Source: Burkholderiales bacterium
GTDB lineage: Bacteria > Pseudomonadota > Gammaproteobacteria > Burkholderiales > Burkholderiaceae_C
DNA: 64,000 nt
NCBI GenBank assembly: GCA_016191525.1
Contig: JACPOK010000040.1
Coordinates: forward strand, 186,001 to 250,000
Direction: 5' to 3'
The notes below the pieces were generated by a model. It made no database searches. It worked only from the letters and a program-made list of their open reading frames with translations, and was not told where the DNA came from. How positions within the stretch are numbered: the first letter of the stretch is position 1; the number at the start of each line of letters is the position of its first letter. The translations under genes were made by a program, and so were the position numbers. Shown here one piece after another: positions 28,368 through 36,900 of the stretch.

Positions 28368-29672
28368 TCAGGCCCGCTGCCAGCCCTCGTAGGCGACCTG
28401 TCCCGCGGTGATGGTGCAGCGCACCCGGCCGGGCAGCTCGTAGCCGGAGAAAGGCGTGTGCTTGCCCTGGCTGCGCAGCGCGCCGGGCGCCACGGTCCAG
28501 GCGGCCTGCGGGTCAAACACGCAGACGTCGGCCACGCCGCCCTCGACCAGCTGCCCGGCGCTGGCTTGCAGTGTGCCCAGCGCGGAGCCCAGCACACGGG
28601 CCGGCTCGCTGGTGAGCACGGCCAGCGCCCGCGGGAGGCCCACCCCGCTTTCCTGGCCCCACTTGAGCGCCAGGCCCAGCAGCAGTTCCAGCCCCGTGGC
28701 GCCGGGTTCGGCTTCGGCGAAAGGCAGGGTCTTGGCGTCTTCGTCCACCGGCGTGTGGTCGGACACCAGCGCGTCGATGGTGCCGTCGCCCAAGCCTTCG
28801 CGCAGCGCGTCGCGATCACGTTGCTGGCGCAGCGGCGGGTTCAACCGCATGCGGCTGTCGAAGTAGCCGATGTCGTTGTCGATCAGGTGCAGCGAGTTGA
28901 TGCTGACGTCGCAGGTGACAGCCAGCCCCTGGTCCTTGGCCTGGCGGACCAGCGCGACGCCCGCCGCGCTGCTGATGCGGCACAGGTGCACGCGCACGCC
29001 GGTCACCCTCATCAATTCAAAGATGGTGTGCAAGGCGATGGTCTCCGCCGCGACGGGTACGCCGGACAGGCCCAACCGGGTCGCCAGCGCACCGCTGGCG
29101 GCCACGCCCTGGCCCAGATGCAGCTCCTGCGGCCGCAGCCACACGGTGTAGCCGTAGGTGGCGGCGTACTGCATCGCGCGCTGCAGGACCAGCGTGTTGG
29201 ACAGTGGCACTTCGGCCTGGCTGAAGCCCACGCAGCCGGCCTCGGTGAGTTCCGCCATTTCGGTCAATACCTCGCCCTGCAGATTGCGCGTCAGCGCGCC
29301 CAGCGGAAACACGCGGGCCTGGTGCAGCTTTTCGGCGCGCATCTTCAGCATTTCCACCAGGCCCGGCTCGTCCAGTACCGGGTCGGTGTCGGGCGGGCAG
29401 ACCAGGCTGGTGACGCCACCGGCCACGGCGGCCGCCATTTCGCTTTCCAGCATGCCTTCGTGTTCGTAGCCGGGCTCGCGCAGGCGCGCGGCCAGGTCCA
29501 CCAGGCCGGGAGCCACGATGCAGCCGCTCGCGTCAATGACGCGGTTCGGGCTGAAGCCTTCAGCGATTTTTCCGATGGCGAGAATGCGGCCCGCGGCGAG
29601 GGCCAGGTCGCAGACCTCGTCGAAATTGGAGGCGGGGTCTACCACCCGGCCGTTCTTGATCAGGATCTTCAT
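28368..29672 (-). CDS. pyrC': Dihydroorotase-like PyrC' (PyrX), probably non-catalytic
   Basis: A 434-residue dihydroorotase homologue, six bases downstream of pyrB. Overall alignment with class I enzymes is clear (MKILIKNGRVVDPA, RLNPPLRQQRD, SDHTPVDEDAKTLPFAEAE, LTSEPARVLG). Metal ligands are missing, however: the HxH of the usual DLHVHLREPG is DLAARLREPG, the histidine of the HICHVS block is Arg (HLCRIS), and the paired histidines of PHHL are Ile-Asn-Ser. This is the pattern of the inactive PyrC' that Pseudomonas-type aspartate transcarbamoylase needs for assembly. A true dihydroorotase must therefore lie elsewhere. Confidence 0.9.
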   Translation of the reverse strand: MKILIKNGRVVDPASNFDEVCDLALAAGRILAIGKIAEGFSPNRVIDASGCIVAPGLVDLAARLREPGYEHEGMLESEMAAAVAGGVTSLVCPPDTDPVLDEPGLVEMLKMRAEKLHQARVFPLGALTRNLQGEVLTEMAELTEAGCVGFSQAEVPLSNTLVLQRAMQYAATYGYTVWLRPQELHLGQGVAASGALATRLGLSGVPVAAETIALHTIFELMRVTGVRVHLCRISSAAGVALVRQAKDQGLAVTCDVSINSLHLIDNDIGYFDSRMRLNPPLRQQRDRDALREGLGDGTIDALVSDHTPVDEDAKTLPFAEAEPGATGLELLLGLALKWGQESGVGLPRALAVLTSEPARVLGSALGTLQASAGQLVEGGVADVCVFDPQAAWTVAPGALRSQGKHTPFSGYELPGRVRCTITAGQVAYEGWQRA

Positions 29673-29678
29673 GCCGTC

Positions 29679-30641
29679 TTACGCCTCATTTCCCGCGACG
29701 ATGGACATCACCGCCATTCGCACCGCGATGCCGAAGGTCACCTGCGGCAGGATCACGCTCTGCTTGCCGTCCACCACCGCCGAATCGATCTCCACGCCCC
29801 GGTTGATCGGGCCCGGATGCATCACGATGGCGTCGGGTTTGGCCAGCTGCAGCTTCTCGGGCGTCAGCCCGAAGCTCTTGAAAAACTCCTGCGAGGATGG
29901 CAGCAGCGCGCCGCTCATGCGCTCATTCTGCAGGCGCAGCATGATGACCACGTCGCAGCCGCGTATTCCCTCTTCCAGCGTGTGGCACACGCGCACGCCC
30001 ATCTGCGCCATGTCGCCCGGCACCAGCGTCTTGGGGCCGACCACGCGAACCTCGGCGCAGCCCAGGGTGGTGAGCGCGTGGATGTCGGAGCGGGCCACGC
30101 GCGAATGCAGCACGTCGCCGACGATGGCCACGGTGAGGTTGGAGAAGTCCTTCTTGTAGTGCCGGATGGTGTACATATCCAGCAGGCCCTGCGTGGGATG
30201 CGCGTGGCGGCCGTCGCCGGCATTGATCACGTGCACATGCGGTGCCACGTGCTGGGCGATCAGGTAGGGCGCGCCCGACTCGCTGTGCCGCACCACGAAC
30301 AGGTCGGCCGCCATGGCCGACAGGTTGGCGATCGTGTCCAGCAGCGATTCGCCCTTGGAGGCAGAGGAGCGCGCGATGTCCAGGTTGATCACGTCGGCCG
30401 ACAGCCGGGTGGCCGCGATCTCGAAGGTGGTGCGCGTTCTCGTGCTGTTCTCGAAGAACAGGTTGAACACGCTCTTGCCGCGCAGCAGGGGCACCTTCTT
30501 GACTTCGCGGTCGCTCACGCTGACGAAACTGGAGGCCGTGTCCAGGATGTGCGTGACGATGTCGCGCGGCAGGCCCTCGATGGACAGCAGGTGGACCAGC
30601 TCGCCGTTCTTGTTGAGTTGGGGGTTGCGTTTGTAGAGCAC
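29679..30641 (-). CDS. pyrB: Aspartate carbamoyltransferase catalytic chain
   Basis: Catalyses carbamoylation of aspartate, the second step of pyrimidine synthesis. The 320-residue protein has the carbamoyl-phosphate motif [13 protein letters not shown], then [27 protein letters not shown] and the C-terminal [13 protein letters not shown]. The start is GTG 30641 (first residues [15 protein letters not shown]), two bases after the stop of pyrR. No pyrI regulatory-chain gene follows; instead an inactive dihydroorotase does, as in the class A enzymes of Pseudomonas. Control is probably through PyrR and nucleotide feedback. Confidence 0.96.
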   Translation of the reverse strand: MLYKRNPQLNKNGELVHLLSIEGLPRDIVTHILDTASSFVSVSDREVKKVPLLRGKSVFNLFFENSTRTRTTFEIAATRLSADVINLDIARSSASKGESLLDTIANLSAMAADLFVVRHSESGAPYLIAQHVAPHVHVINAGDGRHAHPTQGLLDMYTIRHYKKDFSNLTVAIVGDVLHSRVARSDIHALTTLGCAEVRVVGPKTLVPGDMAQMGVRVCHTLEEGIRGCDVVIMLRLQNERMSGALLPSSQEFFKSFGLTPEKLQLAKPDAIVMHPGPINRGVEIDSAVVDGKQSVILPQVTFGIAVRMAVMSIVAGNEA

Positions 30642-30643
30642 GG

Positions 30644-31225
30644 TCAGGCTTCCTCGACCTTGAATGTGAATTTGCCGGCGTCGTCGCGGGCCAGCGCCAG
30701 CGACTGCGCGTCGGGCAGGGCCACGCGCGCGGCGGCGTAGTCGGCCTGCAGCGGCAGTTCGCGCCCGCCGCGGTCCACCAGCACGGCGAGCTTGACGCTG
30801 GCGGGTCGGCCGTAGTCGAACAGCTCGTTGATCACGGCGCGGATGGTGCGGCCGGTGTACAGCACGTCGTCCAGCAGGATGATGTGTGAGGCGTTGACGT
30901 CGAAGTCCAGCTGCGTCTGCTGGCCGGCGCCGGACAGGCCGCGCTTGGCGAAATCGTCCCGGTGCATCGCCGATGAAATGACACCGGCGTTGCCGGGCAG
31001 TTTCAAATCACCATGCAGCCGTTCGGCCAGCCAGGCGCCCCCGGAAGTGATGCCCACCAGCCGGGTGCCGGGCACGCTCAGCTGTTGCACGCCCCGCAGT
31101 AATTCGCGGTACAGGGCCTCGGCATCAAGAAGAAGGGCCCCCACGCTTGCCGCCAAGGCGCCTGCGCTGCCCCCCGAGGGGGCGCTCGCGCCTTGGGGCG
31201 GCCCGGCGTCGCTCGGGTTACTCAT
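30644..31225 (-). CDS. pyrR: PyrR: pyr regulator / uracil phosphoribosyltransferase
   Basis: A phosphoribosyltransferase-fold protein of 193 residues. The PRPP-binding loop is [20 protein letters not shown], and [10 protein letters not shown] and VDRGGRELP match PyrR. In Bacillus the protein binds pyr mRNA to cause attenuation; in beta-proteobacteria the regulatory role is less certain. ATG 31225 has GAGGAG six bases before it and overlaps the stop of ruvX (ATGA). Residues 6-30 (Gly/Ser/Ala/Pro-rich) are encoded by a dispersed repeat, and the normal PyrR start of homology comes only after it ([15 protein letters not shown]). The protein is thus about 25 residues longer than typical. Confidence 0.9.
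   Translation of the reverse strand: MSNPSDAGPPQGASAPSGGSAGALAASVGALLLDAEALYRELLRGVQQLSVPGTRLVGITSGGAWLAERLHGDLKLPGNAGVISSAMHRDDFAKRGLSGAGQQTQLDFDVNASHIILLDDVLYTGRTIRAVINELFDYGRPASVKLAVLVDRGGRELPLQADYAAARVALPDAQSLALARDDAGKFTFKVEEA
31137..31208 (-). repeat. Dispersed repeat family II, copy A, inside pyrR
   Basis: On the minus strand it begins CGCCGGGCCGCCCCAAG, has the hairpin CCCCC-TC-GGGGGG followed by CAGCG, and ends AAGCGTGGGGGC. Matching copies are at 31648-31720 and 40001-40067 on the plus strand. This copy lies in the coding region of pyrR, in frame and without a stop, and gives the protein a low-complexity N-terminus. Confidence 0.75.
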
Positions 31226-31638
31226 GGAAGACTCCTCAGGAACTGTTCAAGAATCACGCAGGCGGCGCCCGCATCCGGATCCGCCGCGCCGTTGGACCGT
31301 GCTTCGGTGGTGCTGTAGCGCTCGTCCACTTCAAACACCGGCAGCTTCACGCGGCCCCGCAGCTGGCGGGCGAATTTCTGCGCCCGGGCGGTATTGTCGT
31401 GCGGCGCGCCGTCCGGGTGGAAAGGCACACCCACCACCAGCGCGTCGGGCTGCCATTCGCGCACGCGCGCCTGCACCTGGTCGAAGCGCGCATCCCCCTC
31501 GGCCCGGATGGTGGGCTGCGGCGTGGCGGTGCGCAGCATCCGGTTGCCCACGGCGACGCCGGTGCGCTTGGCGCCGTAATCAAAAGCCAGAAATGTTTGG
31601 AGGTGGTCGGGAACGGGGGGCATGGCCGCGAGGCTCAT
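31222..31638 (-). CDS. ruvX: RuvX/YqgF Holliday junction resolvase-like nuclease
   Basis: A 138-residue RNase H-fold protein also implicated in 16S rRNA 5' processing. It has the family's N-terminal FLAFDYGAKRTGVAVGN with the catalytic aspartate, a middle block VGVPFHPDGAPHDNTARAQKF, and EVDERYSTTEARS near the C-terminus. ATG 31638 (MSLAAMPPVPDHL) has GGAGG five bases upstream; the longer open frame to 31740 only reads through a repeat. It is flanked exactly by two inverted repeat copies and overlaps pyrR by four bases. The order algH-ruvX-pyrR is conserved in beta-proteobacteria. Confidence 0.92.
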   Translation of the reverse strand: MSLAAMPPVPDHLQTFLAFDYGAKRTGVAVGNRMLRTATPQPTIRAEGDARFDQVQARVREWQPDALVVGVPFHPDGAPHDNTARAQKFARQLRGRVKLPVFEVDERYSTTEARSNGAADPDAGAACVILEQFLRSLP

Positions 31639-31647
31639 GCCGGCCTC

Positions 31648-31720
31648 CGCCGGGCCGCCCCAAGAAGGCCGCAGCCCCCTCGGGGGGCAGCGCCGTCCAC
31701 GCAGTGGCAAGCGTGGGGGC
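31648..31720 (+). repeat. Dispersed repeat family II, copy B, between algH and ruvX
   Basis: A plus-strand copy running from CGCCGGGCCGCCCCAAG through CCCCC-TC-GGGGGG to AAGCGTGGGGGC. It fills nearly all of the 85-base gap between algH and ruvX, ending three bases from the algH stop. Its left edge abuts the ribosome site of ruvX. It is inverted relative to copy A, with the same end facing ruvX. Confidence 0.75.
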
Positions 31721-31723
31721 TCA

Positions 31724-32332
31724 CTATGCGTGCCCCGCATCCGGGGAGAGCATCCAGGCTTCCAGGCCCAGGAGCGACAGCGCCTTGGCGTAGCGCTGTT
31801 CGATCGGCGTGTCGAAGATGACCGAGATGTCGGCGTCCACCGTGAGCCAGCTGTTTTCGGCCAACTCGGATTCCAGCTGGCCCTCGCCCCAGGCCGAATA
31901 GCCGAGGGACACCAGCACCTTGCGCGGGCCGGCGCCGGTGGACAGCGCCTCGAGCACGTCCTTGGAGGTGGTCATCTCCAGGCCACCGGGGATGGTCATG
32001 GTGGAAGCGTAGACCGGCTCGCTGGGAGCGGCATCGCCCGCGTACACGGCTTCGTGCAGCACGAAGCCGCGTTCCGTCTGAACCGGGCCACCATGGAACA
32101 CCGGGATGCCGACCAGGTCGTCGCGCCGCAGGGGCAGCTCCACCTTGTCGAACAGGCTCTTCAGGTTGATGTCGCTGGGCTTGTTGATCACCAGGCCGAG
32201 GGCGCCGCGGGCGCTGTGCTCGCACAGGTAAACCACGCTTTTGGCGAAGGCCTCGTCTTCCAGGCCGGGCATTGCAATCAGGAAATGATGCGTCAGGTTG
32301 ATCGAAGACTCATCGGCGGGCATGATCGGCAT
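31724..32332 (-). CDS. algH: AlgH/YqgE (UPF0301) family protein
   Basis: A 202-residue conserved protein of unknown biochemical role; in Pseudomonas AlgH affects alginate regulation. The family features are LTHHFLIAMPGLEDEAFAKS near the N-terminus, ALGLVINKP, FHGGPVQTERGFVLHE, and LGYSAWGEGQLESELAENSW. ATG 32332 (MPIMPADESS) or ATG 32323 (MPADESS) can start it. It heads the algH-ruvX-pyrR-pyrB-pyrC'-plsC operon and is divergent from the photolyase gene, with only 13 bases between the chosen starts, so the promoters of both must lie inside the opposite coding sequences. Confidence 0.93.
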   Translation of the reverse strand: MPIMPADESSINLTHHFLIAMPGLEDEAFAKSVVYLCEHSARGALGLVINKPSDINLKSLFDKVELPLRRDDLVGIPVFHGGPVQTERGFVLHEAVYAGDAAPSEPVYASTMTIPGGLEMTTSKDVLEALSTGAGPRKVLVSLGYSAWGEGQLESELAENSWLTVDADISVIFDTPIEQRYAKALSLLGLEAWMLSPDAGHA

Positions 32333-32345
32333 TTTAGCGGACGCC

Positions 32346-33833
32346 GTGGAAAAGACCTATCCCGCAGGGCTGATGTGGTTTCGCCGCGACCTGCGCACCA
32401 GCGACAACGCGGCCCTGTACCAGGCGCTGAAGGCCTGCCGCCAGCTGCATTGCGCCTTTGTTTTCGACACCCCCATCCTGCAAGCCCTGCCCCGGCGCGA
32501 CCGCCGGCTGGAGTTCATCCGCGACTCGCTGGCTGAACTCGACGCCCAGCTGCGCCGCCTGGCCGGCCATGACCATGCGGGCCTCATCACCCGCCACGCC
32601 GTGGCTGCCCTGGAAATTCCCCGCCTGGCCCGCGAACTGGGCGTGCAGTCGGTTTTTGCCAACCACGACTACGAGCCGCAGGCAGTGGCCCGGGACGCCG
32701 CCGTGCGGGGTACCCTGGCCGACGCGGGCATCGCCTTCCACACCGCCAAGGACCATGCCATCTTCGAACGCACGGAACTGCTCACGCAGGCGGGCAAGCC
32801 CTATGCCGTGTTCACTCCCTACAAGAACGTCTGGCTGGCCAAGGCCGACGCGTTCTACTTCAAGCCCTACCCGGTGGAGAAATACGCGCAGGCGCTGGCC
32901 CCCCGCCCGGAAGCGCTGCGCCGCGAGGTTCCCGCGCTGGCGGCCCTCGGGTTCGAGCCCACCAACCTGGCGCAGCTGCCGATTCCCGCCGGGATGTCGG
33001 GCGGGCAGGCGCTGCTGGCGGATTTCATGCCGCGCATCGGCCACTACGGTGAATCGCGCGATTTCCCCTCGGTCAAGGGGCCGAGCTATCTGGGCGTGCA
33101 CCTGCGCTTTGGCACGGTGTCGATCCGCGCGCTGGCGGGCAGCGCCCATCAGCTGGCGGCGCAGGGCAGCGGCGGTGCCGCGGTCTGGTTGTCTGAACTG
33201 ATCTGGCGGGACTTCTACTTCCAGGTGCTGGCCAACTTTCCCCATGTGTCTGACGAAGCGGGCAACAGCCACAGCTTCAAGCGCGAGTACGACGCCATCA
33301 AGTGGGAGCACGGCAAGGCGGCGGACACGCTATTCGCGGCCTGGTGCGAGGGCCGCACCGGCTACCCGCTGGTGGATGCAGCGATGGCGCAGATCAACCA
33401 GACGGGCTACATGCACAACCGGCTGCGGATGGTGGTGGCCAGCTTCCTCACCAAGGACCTGGGGCTGGACTGGCGCAGGGGCGAGCGCTATTTCGCGCAG
33501 CAGCTGAACGACTTCGACCTATCCGCCAACAACGGCGGCTGGCAGTGGGCTAGTTCCAGCGGCTGCGATGCGCAGCCGTATTTCCGCATCTTCAACCCGG
33601 TGAGCCAGAGCCGCAAATTCGACCCGCAGGGCAAGTTCATCCTGAAATACCTGCCGCAGCTTGCGGGCCTGCCGGAGGCTGCGCTGCACGCCCCCTGGAC
33701 GGCAAGCCCGGTGGAACTGGCGGCAGCGGGACTGACGCTCGGCAAGGACTACCCGCAGCCGCTGGTGCAGCACGACGAAGCGCGTGAGAAAACGCTGGCG
33801 CGCTATGCGGTGGTGAGGAAAGGCACCCCCTGA
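32346..33833 (+). CDS. phrB: Deoxyribodipyrimidine photolyase (class I)
   Basis: A light-dependent DNA repair enzyme of 495 residues that splits cyclobutane pyrimidine dimers. It starts the photolyase domain with LMWFRRDLRTSDNAALYQAL. The FAD-binding half has WRDFYFQVL, GRTGYPLVDAAMAQINQTGY, HNRLRMVVASFLTKDL, and the signature NNGGWQWASSSGCDAQPYF. The tryptophans of the electron chain are in these blocks. GTG 32346 is chosen; ATG 32322 is in frame and would overlap algH. A hairpin repeat follows the stop. Confidence 0.93.
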   Translation: MEKTYPAGLMWFRRDLRTSDNAALYQALKACRQLHCAFVFDTPILQALPRRDRRLEFIRDSLAELDAQLRRLAGHDHAGLITRHAVAALEIPRLARELGVQSVFANHDYEPQAVARDAAVRGTLADAGIAFHTAKDHAIFERTELLTQAGKPYAVFTPYKNVWLAKADAFYFKPYPVEKYAQALAPRPEALRREVPALAALGFEPTNLAQLPIPAGMSGGQALLADFMPRIGHYGESRDFPSVKGPSYLGVHLRFGTVSIRALAGSAHQLAAQGSGGAAVWLSELIWRDFYFQVLANFPHVSDEAGNSHSFKREYDAIKWEHGKAADTLFAAWCEGRTGYPLVDAAMAQINQTGYMHNRLRMVVASFLTKDLGLDWRRGERYFAQQLNDFDLSANNGGWQWASSSGCDAQPYFRIFNPVSQSRKFDPQGKFILKYLPQLAGLPEAALHAPWTASPVELAAAGLTLGKDYPQPLVQHDEAREKTLARYAVVRKGTP

Positions 33834-33838
33834 AAAGC

Positions 33839-33865
33839 AGAACGCTATCGAATCGATAGCGTTCT
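33839..33865. terminator. Hairpin between convergent phrB and chpA
   Basis: Two perfect 12-base arms, AGAACGCTATCG (33839-33850) and CGATAGCGTTCT (33854-33865), close a three-base AAT loop five bases after the phrB stop and 38 bases before the chpA stop. No long T-run is present on either side. Its core is also the palindromic first module of repeat family I, so a bidirectional terminator role is inferred. Confidence 0.55.
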
Positions 33866-33900
33866 ATGCTTGTCTGGCGCGCCCTGCAGCCCGATTCTCT
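33844..33900 (+). repeat. Dispersed repeat family I, copy 3
   Basis: The 17-base palindrome GCTATCGAATCGATAGC, 15 bases, GGCGCGC, six bases and GCCCGATT. Spacing equals that of copies 1 and 2. It lies directly behind phrB, in that gene's orientation. Confidence 0.7.
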
Positions 33901-33903
33901 TCG

Positions 33904-36900
33904 TCAGGCGGGGATCTTCGCCTCGCTGTAGTGCTTGACGAGGCTGAGCAGCTCTTCTTCCGAATAGGGCTTGCCCAAGTAGTGGTCCACGCCCAGTTCC
34001 ATGGCGTGCTCGCGGTGCTTTTCGGCGATGCGCGAAGTGATCATGATGATCGGCAGGTCTTTCAGGCGGGCGTCGCCGCGGATGTTGCGCGCCAGGTCGA
34101 AGCCGTCCATGCGCGGCATCTCGATGTCCGACAACACCACCGTGGGCTTTTCCTCGGCCAGTTTTTCCAGGGCCTGCAGGCCGTCCGCCGCCAGGGTGAC
34201 GCGGTAGCCTTCACGTGCCAGCAGCCGCTGCGTGACGCGGCGCACCGTGATCGAATCGTCCACCACCAGCACCAGCGGAATCTGCGGGGCAGCCTGCATC
34301 ACCTGCGCCGCGGGCTGCCTGGTGCCGGCATCGCCCATCACGTCCGCCTGGGCGTGGTCGGCACTGAGTTGCCGCGCCTGGTCGCCGAACACCGTGCTCA
34401 GCGCCACCGGGTTGTAGATCAGCACCACGGCGCCGGAAGCCAGCACCGTCATGCCGGCCAGGCCGGGCAGGCGGGCCAGCTGCGGGCCCAGGTTCTTCAC
34501 CACCACTTCCTGGTTGCCCAGCACTTCATCCACGTGCATGGCGATTCGCTGCGCGGCGCTTCGGAAGATCACCACCGGCAGCGTCTTGCCCTGCTGCTCG
34601 GCGCTGCGCTGCGAAGACTGCAGCAGCGCGCCCGACCAGAAGAACGGCAGTTGCTCGCCGCCGAACTCGTACACGCCGGAGTTATAGGCCTGCTGCACTT
34701 CCTTGGCCGGGGCGCGGCGCACCAGTTCCACCACGTTGGCGGGCACGCCCACCGAGAGGTTGCCGCTGCGGATCATCACCACCTGCGTCACGGCGGTGGT
34801 CAGCGGCAGCACCAGCTTGAAGTTGGTTCCCTTGCCGGCGTCGGTGGTGGTCTCCACCCGGCCGCCCAGCGCGTTCACTTCGGAACGCACCACGTCCATG
34901 CCGATACCCCGGCCGGACAACTCGGTGACCTGCGCGGCCGTCGAGAAACCGGGCATGAAGATCAGGTTGGCGGCTTCCTGGTTGGACAGTTCCTGCTCCG
35001 GCGTGATCAGGCCCTGGGCCAGCGCCTTTTCGCGGATGCGGGCGATGTTCAGGCCGGCCCCGTCGTCATGGAATTCCACCGAAACGTCATTGCCCTCGTG
35101 ATGCAGGCCAATCAGGATGGTGCCGGCGGGGTCCTTGCCTGCGGCGGCGCGCGTAGCCGGGTCTTCAATGCCGTGGGCCACGCAATTGCGCAGCAGGTGT
35201 TCGAAGGCGGGCGTCATGCGGTCCAGCACGCCACGGTCCATTTCGATGGAACCACCGGTGATGTCCAGCTTGACCTGCTTGCCGGTTTCCTTGGATGCCA
35301 GCCGGACCACGCGATAGAGGCGGTCGGAAATGCCTTCGAACTCCACCATGCGCGTGCGCAGCAGGTCGCGCTGCAGTTCGCGCGTCTGGCGGGCCTGGGC
35401 AATCAGGTCGTCTTCGGTCGACTCCACCGTGCGCTGCAGGTTGCGCTGCACCGTGGCCACGTCGTTCACCGACTCGGCCATCATGCGCGTCAGTTCCTGC
35501 ACGCGGGTAAACCGGTCGAACTCCAGCGGGTCGAAGTTGGCGGCCGAATCCTTGGCCTGCGCCAGCCGCGACTGCATCTGCGACTCGGCCTGCAATTCGA
35601 TGTCGCGCAGCTGGGCGCGCAGGCGGTCCAGGTTGCCCGTCAGGTCGGTCAGGGAGCCGCGCAGCTGCTTGAGCTCGTTTTCAAGGCGCGAGCGCGTGAT
35701 CATCACCTCGCCGGCCTGGTTGACCAGGCGGTCCAGCAGCTGGGACCGGACCCGCACCGCCTGGTTGGCGGCCTGGCGGATGGGCGCGACCGTGCTGACC
35801 ACGGGCATGGCCACCAGCGAGCGCCGCGGGGCGGCAACGTTTTCACCAGCGGCAGCCGCGGCTGCGGGCAGCGGCTGCTGCTCCATCACCGGTGCCACGG
35901 GCTCCGGCGCGGCGGGCGTCAGGCCGCCGGTTTCACGCAGCCGGTCAAAGTTCGCCTGCATCGCGTCAAAGCGGTGCAGCAGGGGCTCGATATCGCCGGC
36001 CTGCACGTTTTCCGAGCCGAGGTACTCGATCTCGGACTCCATGCGGTGCGCCAGTTCGCCCAGGCGCAGGGCGCCGGCCAGGCGCGCGCTGCCCTTGAGG
36101 GTGTGCAGGGCGCGCAGCACTTCGTCGCGCGCGCTGCGGTTTTCGGAACGCGAAGCCCACTGGCGCAGCGCGCCGCCCAGCTGGGGCATCAATTCAACCG
36201 CCTCTTCCTCGAAGATCGGGAACAGGTCCAGGTCGATCGCGTCGGTGACGTCCAGGTCGTCCTGGTCGTCATCGCCGCGCTGGATGGCTGCCGGTTGCAC
36301 CCGTACGGGCGTCTCGACGGGCGCGGACAAAACCGGCCGCACGGGAACGGCGACTGCCGGCGGCATCGCGACTGGCGCGGCAATCACGGGCTCGGGGGCC
36401 GGCGGCTCGAATGCCACAGGCTCGGGTGCGGACTCGGGTACAGGCGCTTCGGCCGGCGTTGCCTCGGGCGCTGCTTGCAGGTCACCGAAGCCGCTGAAGG
36501 GCAGGTCTTCAGGCGCGTCCTCGCGCTGCGGTACATCCAGGTCTTTCAGGGCCTGGAGCGCTTGCGCAACGCCCGGCTCGGGTTCCTTCAGGAAACCGGC
36601 GGCGAACTGGTGCAGCAGGCGGCGGATTTCTTCGGCCGCGTCGGTGAAGGCCTTGCCATGCGCGGGGGTGCCGAATGCCAGGCGCTGGGTATGCTCCAGC
36701 GAATTCTCCAACGCCCGTGCAATATCCGACAGGGCATGGAAGCCCACTGTGGCGGAACTGCCCGCCAGCGCATGGGCAAGGCCCACGGTGGAATCGGGAA
36801 CGCGCTGGTTCAGCTCCAGGCACCATTCGGACACTTCCGTCACCAGCCGGCGCGACCATTCGTCGGCCTCGTTCAGGTACACGTTGTACAACGGAATGCC

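Noticed and set aside
31639..31740. A longer RuvX reading frame up to 31740.
   Set aside because: The added residues simply translate repeat copy B. GGAGG precedes ATG 31638.
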